A stretch of DNA of 5,787 nucleotides. Origin: an uncultured Roseburia sp. GTDB taxonomy: Bacteria > Bacillota > Clostridia > Lachnospirales > Lachnospiraceae. The notes beneath the pieces were generated by a model. That model was given only the letters and a program-made list of their open reading frames with translations, made no database searches and was not told the origin of the DNA. The DNA lies in the NCBI GenBank assembly GCA_934309475.1, contig CAKRDK010000043.1, positions 1 to 5,787 on the forward strand, given 5' to 3'. Positions 1 through 5,233 of the stretch are shown here, piece after piece. Every line of letters starts with the position of its first letter. Positions within the stretch are counted from its first letter, which is position 1. A program made the position numbers and the translations under genes.

Positions 1-71
1 GGTATAGCGCAGTTGGTTAGCGCGCCAGATTGTGGCTCTGGAGGCCCAGGGTTCGAATCCCTGTATCCACC
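1..71 (+). tRNA. tRNA-His (GTG), 5' end cut by window edge
   Basis: The cloverleaf is complete except for the first three acceptor bases (and the extra -1 G of tRNA-His), which lie before the window. The remaining acceptor bases GGTA (1-4) pair with part of TATCCAC (64-70). The anticodon stem is CCAGA/TCTGG (25-29, 37-41) and the loop TTGTGGC has anticodon GTG at 32-34. The T arm is CAGGG-TTCGAAT-CCCTG (47-63). The discriminator is C71 and no CCA is encoded. It is the first visible member of a three-tRNA operon. Confidence 0.95.
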
Positions 72-72
72 C

Positions 73-91
73 TGTTGCGATTGGTGCAACA
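73..91 (+). other. Small hairpin in the tRNA-His/tRNA-Gln spacer
   Basis: TGTTGC (73-78) pairs with GCAACA (86-91) around a 7-base loop in the 31-base spacer. There is no T run after it, so it is not a terminator. It may help processing of the polycistronic tRNA precursor; that role is inference only. Confidence 0.35.
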
Positions 92-102
92 ATCTTAATT
101 GT

Positions 103-174
103 TGGGCTATCGCCAAGCGGTAAGGCACTGGATTTTGATTCCAGCATTCGCAGGTTCGAATCCTGCTAGCCCAG
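103..174 (+). tRNA. tRNA-Gln (TTG)
   Basis: The acceptor arms TGGGCTA (103-109) and TAGCCCA (167-173) pair fully. The anticodon stem CTGGA/TCCAG (128-132, 140-144) encloses TTTTGAT with anticodon TTG at 135-137. The T arm contains GTTCGAATC. The discriminator is G174 and CCA is not encoded. The U1-A72 acceptor pair is typical of bacterial tRNA-Gln. Confidence 0.96.
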
Positions 175-196
175 CTTAAACAGATTAAAAAAATAT

Positions 197-269
197 GGGA
201 TATTAGCTCAGTTGGTAGAGCACTTGACTTTTAATCAAGTTGTCCGGGGTTCGAATCCCCGATGTCTCA
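197..269 (+). tRNA. tRNA-Lys (TTT)
   Basis: The acceptor arms GGGATAT (197-203) and ATGTCTC (262-268) pair with two G-U wobbles. The D arm is GCTC...GAGC (206-220 region). The anticodon stem CTTGA/TCAAG (223-227, 235-239) encloses CTTTTAA with anticodon TTT at 230-232. The T stem is CGGGG/CCCCG. The discriminator is A269 and CCA is not encoded. It is the last tRNA before the terminator and the tRNA nearest to the AT-rich block that follows. Confidence 0.96.
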
Positions 270-281
270 TTAGAAAAAGAG

Positions 282-331
282 TAGCGGAAAGCCAGTAAAA
301 TCAAGGCTTTCCGCTATTTTGTTGCTTTTTT
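282..331 (+). terminator. Intrinsic terminator of the tRNA operon
   Basis: TAGCGGAAAGCC (282-293) and GGCTTTCCGCTA (305-316) form a perfect 12-bp stem with an 11-base loop. TTTT and then TTTTTT follow within 15 bases. It lies 12 bases after tRNA-Lys, so it closes the His-Gln-Lys transcript. Confidence 0.92.
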
Positions 332-369
332 GTGAGTATCAAAAAATAAAAGAAAGTTGACGGTTTTTA

Positions 370-543
370 ATGTCCGCATTGCGTCCGCAAGGTCATTGTG
401 TGGTTTTAGAAAAATACCAAGACATGTTAAGCATTATTGATGCACAAAGCGGGGAACGGTATAATGTAGAAGAATATTCCATGCCAGAATATAATATTAA
501 AGCATGGAAAACAATGGAGAACTTGCAGAATTATCAGAGATAG
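370..543 (+). pseudogene. 57-codon open frame, probably the 3' remnant of a larger gene
   Basis: An ATG at 370 opens a 57-codon frame ending in TAG at 541-543. No ribosome binding site precedes the ATG, and a TGA in the same frame lies only 12 bases upstream. The frame is therefore probably the surviving 3' end of a longer gene joined to unrelated DNA, not a complete small gene. The first residues (MSALRPQG) come from a repetitive GTCCGCA-rich stretch. The protein-like part starts near residue 11 (VVLEKYQ) and includes YNVEEYSMPEYNIKAW (residues 31-46), which reads like the end of a globular protein. The stop codon overlaps the AGGAGG of the next gene (542-547), an arrangement typical of a real, translationally coupled upstream gene. 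I do not recognise the family. It could be the C-terminus of a polymorphic toxin or of another immunity-like protein; this is inference. Confidence 0.4.
437..465 (+). promoter_or_regulatory. Candidate promoter inside the remnant frame, reading into the 554-853 gene
   Basis: TTGATG (437-442) is followed after 17 bases by a perfect TATAAT (460-465). The expected transcription start is near 472, about 80 bases before the next start codon. If the original promoter was lost with the upstream part of the remnant, this site could keep the two small genes expressed. The sequence also encodes residues in the remnant frame, so a chance match in AT-rich DNA is possible. Confidence 0.45.
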
Positions 544-553
544 GAGGAAGAGC

Positions 554-853
554 ATGCAAAAAAATAGAATAACGTATGAAGATGCTTCAAGAATTGCATA
601 CGATTTCATCCGAAGTACTGTCTTTGATGGAATCGGAAAAGCCTATGATATGGGCGATTACTATATGTTTATTGCAGATGACCCTGACATTGTATACTAT
701 ACATGTAGATCATTGCGTGTGAATAAGAACACGGGAGCAGTCGAATGGTATACATATGAGGACACATTAGAAAATCAGAAAATGGAGCAAAGCAAAAACG
801 AATTGGATGTAATAACGGATTATTCTTATAAAGTGCAAGGAGAGGGAGTGTAA
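554..853 (+). CDS. Small hypothetical protein, possibly immunity-like
   Basis: This is a 99-residue soluble protein with no signal peptide or membrane segment. A strong AGGAGG (542-547) lies six bases before the ATG and overlaps the stop of the preceding remnant. The start of the protein (ITYEDASRIAYDFI, residues 6-19) looks like an amphipathic helix. It is followed by a beta-rich part with DYYMFI (35-40) and NKNTGAVEWY (57-66). That layout, an N-terminal helix and then strands carrying a K-x-TG-x-V turn, resembles small immunity-type families such as Imm35/YrhB, but the resemblance is weak and from memory. The protein is unusually tyrosine-rich (11 of 99). The gene is AT-rich like its neighbours up to about 1976. 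A second small gene follows after 29 bases. Being a real gene is well supported by the ribosome binding site; the function is unknown. Confidence 0.75.
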   Translation: MQKNRITYEDASRIAYDFIRSTVFDGIGKAYDMGDYYMFIADDPDIVYYTCRSLRVNKNTGAVEWYTYEDTLENQKMEQSKNELDVITDYSYKVQGEGV

Positions 854-868
854 TGCTCCTTCTTTTTT
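841..868 (+). terminator. Candidate terminator or attenuator overlapping the end of the 554-853 gene
   Basis: AGAGGGAG (841-848) pairs with CTCCTTCT (856-863) with one G-T wobble, around a 7-base loop that contains the TAA stop (851-853). The 3' arm runs into a T tract (863-868). The stem can be extended with more wobbles through 837-840. The ribosome binding site of the next gene begins immediately after, at about 870. Ribosomes finishing the upstream gene would cover the stem, so termination may depend on translation. Confidence 0.5.
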
Positions 869-882
869 GAAAGGTGGTAGAA

Positions 883-1149
883 ATGGCGGATATTAAAGGA
901 CTTATAAAAACAATAGAAGAGTATAATAAAAAATATACGATTACAGAAAATTTAAGCGAAGCGGATAAGCTGATTGCAAAAATGCATGAGAAAAAATTTA
1001 CCAAGGAAGACTATTTTGAGGTGGAAGAGGAAGTGAAAACATTTTTAAAATCGGATGCACCTGAAGCAGATAAACAAAAAGTGCTTGGATATACGGAATC
1101 GTTATCTATGATATGTGCTGCAATCAGAGAGGGCAGACTTGATATTTAG
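883..1149 (+). CDS. Small hypothetical helical protein
   Basis: The preferred start is the ATG at 883, giving 88 residues, because AAGGTGG (871-877) sits five bases before it. A GTG at 874 in the same frame would overlap that ribosome binding site. The protein is highly charged (many Lys and Glu) and looks all-helical, with a helix at residues 3-18, a helix at about 25-37, an acidic stretch EDYFEVEEEVKTFL (42-55), and a last helix at about 62-82. It has no cysteine pair, signal peptide or membrane segment. I do not recognise the family. It follows the 554-853 gene by 29 bases and shares its very low GC (12 of 60 bases in 901-960), so the two probably arrived together. A two-gene immunity or antitoxin-like cassette is possible, but nothing in the sequence proves it. 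Confidence 0.7.
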   Translation: MADIKGLIKTIEEYNKKYTITENLSEADKLIAKMHEKKFTKEDYFEVEEEVKTFLKSDAPEADKQKVLGYTESLSMICAAIREGRLDI

Positions 1150-1153
1150 AGGA

Positions 1154-1175
1154 AAATAACACTCAGATGTTATTT
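1154..1175 (+). terminator. Weak AT-rich hairpin after the small gene pair
   Basis: AAATAACA (1154-1161) and TGTTATTT (1168-1175) form a perfect 8-bp stem with a 6-base loop, starting four bases after the stop at 1149. The stem is AT-rich and is followed by GGG rather than a T run, so termination would be inefficient at best. Confidence 0.3.
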
Positions 1176-1204
1176 GGGTACAAAATATATTCCAACATGA
1201 GTTA

Positions 1205-1215
1205 CAATAGTATTG
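1205..1215 (+). repeat. 11-base palindrome upstream of the fusion-gene promoter
   Basis: CAATA-G-TATTG is a perfect palindrome with a single central base, four bases upstream of the candidate -35 element. It could be a regulator site. It is short enough in AT-rich DNA to be chance. Confidence 0.3.
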
Positions 1216-1219
1216 GTGG

Positions 1220-1248
1220 ATGAAATGCCTTTTGGAATGTGCTATAGT
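1220..1248 (+). promoter_or_regulatory. Candidate promoter of the S51-GNAT fusion gene
   Basis: ATGAAA (1220-1225, 4 of 6 to TTGACA), a 17-base spacer and TATAGT (1243-1248) with an extended -10 TG at 1240-1241. Transcription would start near 1255, leaving a leader of about 30 bases with the AGGAGG of the next gene. Confidence 0.5.
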
Positions 1249-1286
1249 AGATTTTATTAGATTATTTGAAGATGAGGAGGGATAAT

Positions 1287-2432
1287 ATGGGAAGAATTGT
1301 TGCTATAGCCGGTGGAGATTTGCAATCTAATTTTCCAATTAACAAATATATTGTAAATATGGATAAAAGTAATAGTCATAATTTATTGTTTATTGGGACT
1401 GCCAGTGGAGATGCGGAGGGATATATTGAGAATATAAAAATAGCTTTTGAACAGTTGAATTGTTCTATGAAAGCGTTGTGCTTATCTACGAAGAAGTACA
1501 CAGAAAAAGAAATTGATGAATTATTAGAGTGGGCTGATATTATTTACGTCGGGGGTGGAGACGCCTTTTATATGATGGAAATCTGGAGAAAATATGGAAT
1601 TGATAAAAAGTTAAAAGAAATCTACTTGAAAGATACAGCAATTTTAACAGGAATAAGTGCTGGTGCCATGTGTTGGTTTAAATGCGGACACAGTGATAGT
1701 GAAGTATTTCGGATAAATGAAACCGTAGGGTATGGTTGGGTCGAAGACTTATTAAATATTCATGCATATGCATTTTGTCCGCATTATGAGGAGCGGGTAG
1801 AGAGCTTTGATAAAATGATAATGGATAAATCTATTGCTGGACTTGCAATGGAATCCGATACCGCATTTGTGGAGCAAAATGGAAAGATAAAATTTATAAA
1901 ATCCAATGAAACTTCAAAAGCATATATTATAAAGAAGGATAATGGGACGGTTGTAAAGGAGCAGGTTGAAACAGAGATGATGAAAAACTACCAATACATA
2001 AAACTGACAGACGAGCCTTCCCTTATGGAGAAAGCAGCCGCGTGGTTTCACAGTAAGTGGGGTGTGCCCGAAGAAGCATATCTTGCGTGCATGGAAGCAT
2101 ATCTTAAGGGAGAGACAGCGTATGGCTGGTATCTTTGCAAGGATGGAGAAAAGATAATTGCCGGAATGGGTGTGATAGAGAACGATTTCCATGACAGGAA
2201 AGATCTTGCGCCGAATGTATGTGCAGTTTACACAGAAGAGGAATACCGCAGTCAGGGAATCGCAGGACGCCTGCTGAATATGGTTGTAGAAGATATGAGG
2301 AAAAAAGGCGTTACACCGCTTTATCTGATTACGGACCACACCTCATTTTATGAGCGCTATGGATGGGAATTTTTGTGCATGGTGCAGGGAGATGGAGAGG
2401 AAGAAAAGACAAGAATGTATATTCACCGTTAA
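1287..2432 (+). CDS. Peptidase S51-like / GNAT acetyltransferase fusion protein
   Basis: The start is ATG 1287, because AGGAGG (1275-1280) lies six bases before it; an earlier in-frame ATG at 1266 has no such site. The product is 381 residues. Residues 1-225 resemble peptidase family S51 (dipeptidase E/cyanophycinase-like): IVAIAGG near the N-terminus, YVGGGD (87-92), the nucleophile elbow GISAGAM (122-128, Ser124) and CPHYEER with the probable catalytic His166. Known S51 members cleave Asp-containing dipeptides or cyanophycin; the substrate here is unknown. Residues 231-381 form a GNAT N-acetyltransferase with the acetyl-CoA loop RSQGIAG (321-327), the segment VCAVYTEEEY before it and FYERYGW (354-360) near the end. 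The GNAT half begins at Met231-Met232, where a free-standing GNAT would start. GC rises from about 30-35% to 42-52% at that point, so the gene looks like a junction of foreign and resident DNA. Both halves appear intact. The protein is cytoplasmic. Confidence 0.85.
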   Translation: MGRIVAIAGGDLQSNFPINKYIVNMDKSNSHNLLFIGTASGDAEGYIENIKIAFEQLNCSMKALCLSTKKYTEKEIDELLEWADIIYVGGGDAFYMMEIWRKYGIDKKLKEIYLKDTAILTGISAGAMCWFKCGHSDSEVFRINETVGYGWVEDLLNIHAYAFCPHYEERVESFDKMIMDKSIAGLAMESDTAFVEQNGKIKFIKSNETSKAYIIKKDNGTVVKEQVETEMMKNYQYIKLTDEPSLMEKAAAWFHSKWGVPEEAYLACMEAYLKGETAYGWYLCKDGEKIIAGMGVIENDFHDRKDLAPNVCAVYTEEEYRSQGIAGRLLNMVVEDMRKKGVTPLYLITDHTSFYERYGWEFLCMVQGDGEEEKTRMYIHR

Positions 2433-2473
2433 AAAGGTGGACTGGCATTAATTGATAGGGGAAGGAACAGAGC

Positions 2474-3727
2474 ATGAGAAGAAAAATAATAGAAGCAGGA
2501 ATTGTAGCAGTATGTTTGCTGGGGATTGGCGGAATGACCGCAAGCGGACAAGGAAATAATATTCCAAGTGTCTGCGGGCAGTTTGCGGAAGGGATGACGC
2601 CGTCAACAGGAAAAGTGAATCTGATGGTATTTGCGGTATCGTTTCCGGACATGGAATTTGAAGGAGAAACATTGTCTGACAAGGAGTTTGAACAAGCATT
2701 GTTTGACGACAGCAGGGAAGGCAGCATGACGACCTTTGAAAAAACTTCATCTTATGGAGCTTTGCAGGTAGAAGGACAGGTGCGCTACTATGAAGCGCAG
2801 CATGACAATGCCTATTATCAGAGTCTCGAAAATGGATATGAAGCGCTGGCGGAAGAGGTTTTAAGTTACTTCGATGACGAGATTGATTACACAGAGTGTG
2901 ACAGCGATGGAAACGGTTATATCGATGCGTTTACCCTCAATATAGCCGGCGAGGACAATTACTGGTATGGCTGCCAGGCGACATGGTGGGAAGACACAGA
3001 TTTTTCCGTGGACGGGGTAAAACCATACAACTACATTATTAATGATGCACAGCCCTACCAGGAGAATATGGAATACTACGTGAGTGAAATGTGCCATGAA
3101 TTTGGGCACTGCATGGGGCTGCCGGATTTATATTTGTATGATACGGACGATTATGAGGGAATGAAGGGAATTGCCGGAACTGAGATGATGGAGGACATGA
3201 CGGGAGATTATTCGATGTTTTCGAAGTTAATGCTCGGATGGCTGCAGCAGAAGCAGGTAAAAATCTATGGCGGAGGCAGCAGAAACTATCGTCTTGCGTC
3301 TGCGGAAAAGACAGGTGGCTGTATTGTGATTCCGAGGACAACCGGGGATAACACATTTACCGGAGAATATTTTTTGATTCAGTATGACACACCGGATGGC
3401 AATTTGAAAAATGTGCTGACAGATGAAGATGCCGGAGTCCGTATTTTTCATATTGATGCAGAGGTGGCATCGGATGAATACAGTGATACCTCATTTTTTC
3501 GGTACAATGGATTCAGCGAGTATTACGATAAGAGCCACGAGGGAATCCGCATTATCCGGCTTGTAAATGATGAAAGCGGATATTTTAAGGCGGGGGACAC
3601 GGTCGATGCAGGGCGCCTGTTGTGGTATGACGAAGATGGAAAAGAAACAGTTGACAGCGGCATCACCATTCAGATAAAAAATAGTTCCGCAAAAAATAAG
3701 ATTCAAATCGAAATTTCACGAAAATAG
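2474..3727 (+). CDS. Secreted M6-family metalloprotease
   Basis: This 417-residue protein starts at ATG 2474, with GGGGAAGGA (2458-2466) as ribosome binding site. Residues 1-25 are a signal peptide: MRRK, a hydrophobic core AGIVAVCLLGIGGM, and a likely signal peptidase I site near ASG-Q (23-26). No lipobox, sorting signal or C-terminal anchor is seen, so it is probably released. The zinc site is HEFGHCMGLPD (208-218), the HExxHxxGxPD form of peptidase family M6 (immune inhibitor A-like), with Glu209 catalytic. Further M6 marks are SSYGALQVEG (92-101), a calcium-loop-like DSDGNGYID (143-151) and YSMFSKLMLGWL (246-257). It is shorter than InhA-type proteins and lacks their extra C-terminal modules. 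It follows the fusion gene by 41 bases with no clear promoter between, so the two may share a transcript. Its substrate cannot be told from sequence; degradation of extracellular protein is the likely role. Confidence 0.88.
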   Translation: MRRKIIEAGIVAVCLLGIGGMTASGQGNNIPSVCGQFAEGMTPSTGKVNLMVFAVSFPDMEFEGETLSDKEFEQALFDDSREGSMTTFEKTSSYGALQVEGQVRYYEAQHDNAYYQSLENGYEALAEEVLSYFDDEIDYTECDSDGNGYIDAFTLNIAGEDNYWYGCQATWWEDTDFSVDGVKPYNYIINDAQPYQENMEYYVSEMCHEFGHCMGLPDLYLYDTDDYEGMKGIAGTEMMEDMTGDYSMFSKLMLGWLQQKQVKIYGGGSRNYRLASAEKTGGCIVIPRTTGDNTFTGEYFLIQYDTPDGNLKNVLTDEDAGVRIFHIDAEVASDEYSDTSFFRYNGFSEYYDKSHEGIRIIRLVNDESGYFKAGDTVDAGRLLWYDEDGKETVDSGITIQIKNSSAKNKIQIEISRK

Positions 3728-3746
3728 ACGAAAGCATTGATTTTCC

Positions 3747-3775
3747 TAGACGGGAGCCGGATTCTATGGTAGAAT
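3747..3775 (+). promoter_or_regulatory. Candidate promoter of the GltD-like gene
   Basis: TAGACG (3747-3752, 4 of 6 to TTGACA), a 17-base spacer and TAGAAT (3770-3775) with an extended -10 TGG (3767-3769). The start would be near 3782, giving a leader of about 78 bases before ATG 3860. No known riboswitch fold was recognised in that leader. Confidence 0.5.
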
Positions 3776-3776
3776 C
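3760..3776 (+). repeat. Inverted repeat covering the -10 element
   Basis: GATTCTA (3760-3766) and TAGAATC (3770-3776) are perfect inverted repeats separated by TGG. The right arm contains the -10 hexamer. It could be a repressor operator. As RNA it could form a 7-bp hairpin ending the M6 protease transcript, but the nearest T run (3786-3791) is too far away for a standard terminator. Confidence 0.45.
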
Positions 3777-3859
3777 GCCTCATATGTTTTTTACGCGTGC
3801 GTGGGGGAGAGAAAGAGCATATAGTAAAAAATTAGCAGGAAGGATAGAGGAGAATCAAT

Positions 3860-5092
3860 ATGGCATTACATGTAATGGATGAGGCAAACCGCTGCCTCCA
3901 GTGTAAAGTACCACAATGTAGAAAGGGGTGTCCAATCCAGACAAATATTCCGGAGGCAATTCGTCTGTTGAAAGAAAATCAGTTGAACGAAGCCGGAAAA
4001 ATGTTGTTTGAAAACAATCCGCTTACAACTGTTTGTAGTTTGGTGTGTAATCATGAAAAGCAGTGTGAGGGAAATTGTGTTTTAGGAAAAAAAGGAGCGC
4101 CGGTTCATTTTTCGGCGATTGAACATTATATTTCATCGACGTATGCAAACCAGATGACACAGGGACCGGCACCTTCGAATGGAAAGAGAGTGGCAATCAT
4201 TGGTTCAGGACCGGCGGGAATTACAATTGCGATTATTCTGGCGCGGTATGGCTATCAGGTTACCATTTTTGAAGGAAAAGATAAAATTGGAGGCGTACTG
4301 CGCTATGGAATCCCGGAGTTTCGCCTTCCAAAGAGTGTTTTAGATGATATTGAGTACCGTCATCTGGAATTGAAAGGAATTAAGGTGCGTCCAAATACAA
4401 ACATTGGATTTGCCATTACAATCGAAGATTTATTCCGTGACGGCTATCAGGCAGTTTTCGTGGGAACGGGTGTCTGGAAGCCGAATGTACTTCATATCAA
4501 GGGAGAGACGTTGGGAAATGTCCATTTTGGCATTAACTACTTAAACAATCCGGACAGCTATCGGTTAGGCGAAAACGTTACCGTAATTGGAGCCGGAAAT
4601 GCGGCAATGGATGTGGCGCGAACGATTATCCGAAAAGGTTCCCGCAATGTAACCTGTTTTTCGCTGACGAAAAAGGTGGCGGCAAGTGAGTATGAATTCA
4701 GTTATGCAACCGTTGAGGGCGTAAAATTTGAATACAACCGCCGCCCGGTGGAAATCAAAGACGAGGGTGTCGTATTTATCGATGTGATAGAGCATGAGGA
4801 TGGAACATTTACGGATGTGGAGGGCACAGAAAAATTGTTCCCGTCAGACAGTGTCATTATTTCTATCAGTCAGGGACCGCAGTCGCGTCTTGTAAACACG
4901 ACAGATGGTCTGACCGCAAATGAAAGAGGACTGTTAGAGGCGGATGAGACCGGGCATACCAGCCGGCCGGGTGTTTTTGCATCGGGGGATGTTGTGAATG
5001 GTGCGCGTACGGTTGTGGAAGCGGTTGCACACAGCAAAGTTGTTGCAGAATCCATGCATGCCTATATGCAAAGCCTTTCCGATGGAAACTAA
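3860..5092 (+). CDS. FAD/NAD(P)H oxidoreductase, glutamate synthase small-subunit (GltD/NfnB) type
   Basis: The product is 410 residues; GAGGAG (3847-3852) lies seven bases before the ATG. The N-terminus carries eight cysteines in two groups, C12-C15-C20-C24 and C59-C63-C69-C73, the pattern that binds two 4Fe-4S clusters in this family. The FAD-binding Rossmann motif is VAIIGSGPAG (111-120), followed by the family motif GGVLRYGIPEFRLPK (144-158). The NAD(P)H motif is VIGAGNAAMD (242-251). The C-terminal FAD contact is GVFASGDVVNGARTVVEAV (371-389). Such proteins pass electrons from NAD(P)H through FAD and iron-sulfur clusters to a partner: the GltB large subunit in glutamate synthase, or NfnA in ferredoxin-NADP transhydrogenase. 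Neither partner is encoded nearby, and the protein is shorter than the usual 450-490 residues of GltD. The exact reaction is therefore open. It is cytoplasmic and has its own candidate promoter. Confidence 0.9.
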   Translation: MALHVMDEANRCLQCKVPQCRKGCPIQTNIPEAIRLLKENQLNEAGKMLFENNPLTTVCSLVCNHEKQCEGNCVLGKKGAPVHFSAIEHYISSTYANQMTQGPAPSNGKRVAIIGSGPAGITIAIILARYGYQVTIFEGKDKIGGVLRYGIPEFRLPKSVLDDIEYRHLELKGIKVRPNTNIGFAITIEDLFRDGYQAVFVGTGVWKPNVLHIKGETLGNVHFGINYLNNPDSYRLGENVTVIGAGNAAMDVARTIIRKGSRNVTCFSLTKKVAASEYEFSYATVEGVKFEYNRRPVEIKDEGVVFIDVIEHEDGTFTDVEGTEKLFPSDSVIISISQGPQSRLVNTTDGLTANERGLLEADETGHTSRPGVFASGDVVNGARTVVEAVAHSKVVAESMHAYMQSLSDGN

Positions 5093-5114
5093 AAAAGCAA
5101 TTTTAGTGTTTTTT
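5088..5114 (+). terminator. Weak AT-rich terminator candidate after the oxidoreductase gene
   Basis: ACTAAAA (5088-5094) pairs with TTTTAGT (5101-5107) across a 6-base loop, and GTTTTTT follows directly. The stem overlaps the TAA stop and is almost all A-T, so it is weak. A second possible fold pairs TTTTTGGG (5110-5117) with CCCAAAAA (5138-5145). No stronger terminator lies between this gene and the next. Confidence 0.35.
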
Positions 5115-5143
5115 GGGAAAAATGATAGGAAAAAAAGCCCAAA

Positions 5144-5170
5144 AATTGTCGAAAAAGTATACTGACAATT
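5144..5170 (+). repeat. Inverted repeat overlapping the -35 of the zinc-ribbon gene
   Basis: AATTGTC (5144-5150) and GACAATT (5164-5170) are perfect 7-base inverted repeats with a 13-base spacer. Arm centres are 20 bases apart, about two helical turns. The right arm overlaps the -35 hexamer, a common place for a repressor operator. Confidence 0.4.
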
Positions 5171-5189
5171 ACGCAAAAAGTAGTATAAT
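5162..5189 (+). promoter_or_regulatory. Promoter of the zinc-ribbon gene
   Basis: CTGACA (5162-5167, 5 of 6 to consensus), a 16-base spacer and a perfect TATAAT (5184-5189). The start would be near 5196, about 38 bases before the ATG at 5234. It is the best promoter match in the window. Confidence 0.72.
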
Positions 5190-5233
5190 AAATATGCTAG
5201 CCGATTAGGGTAAAAGTAGGAGGATACAGTTCG

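Noticed and set aside
197..269. tRNA-Lys as an attachment site with a duplicated 3' end
   Set aside because: No second copy of the tRNA 3' end was found in the window, and the operon terminator is still in place after the gene, so a clean tRNA-targeted insertion is not supported here.
357..362. TTGACG as a -35 box for the remnant frame
   Set aside because: No acceptable -10 hexamer lies 16-18 bases downstream; that stretch is the GC-rich repeat.
427..609. Minus-strand frame coding a hydrophobic 60-residue peptide opposite the remnant and the 554 gene
   Set aside because: No ribosome binding site was seen, it overlaps two plus-strand frames, and AT-rich antisense DNA often reads as hydrophobic residues.
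669..1004. Minus-strand 111-codon frame opposite the two small genes
   Set aside because: It spans both well-supported plus-strand genes and their spacer and has no family resemblance, so it is a shadow frame.
1266..1286. Earlier in-frame ATG at 1266 as start of the fusion gene
   Set aside because: It would place the AGGAGG inside the coding sequence and has no ribosome binding site of its own.
1955..1982. AAAGGAG (1955-1961) as a ribosome binding site for a separate GNAT start at ATG 1977 or 1980
   Set aside because: The gap of 15-18 bases is too long for efficient initiation and the frame is open through it, so one fused protein is the simpler reading. It may still be a relic of separate genes.
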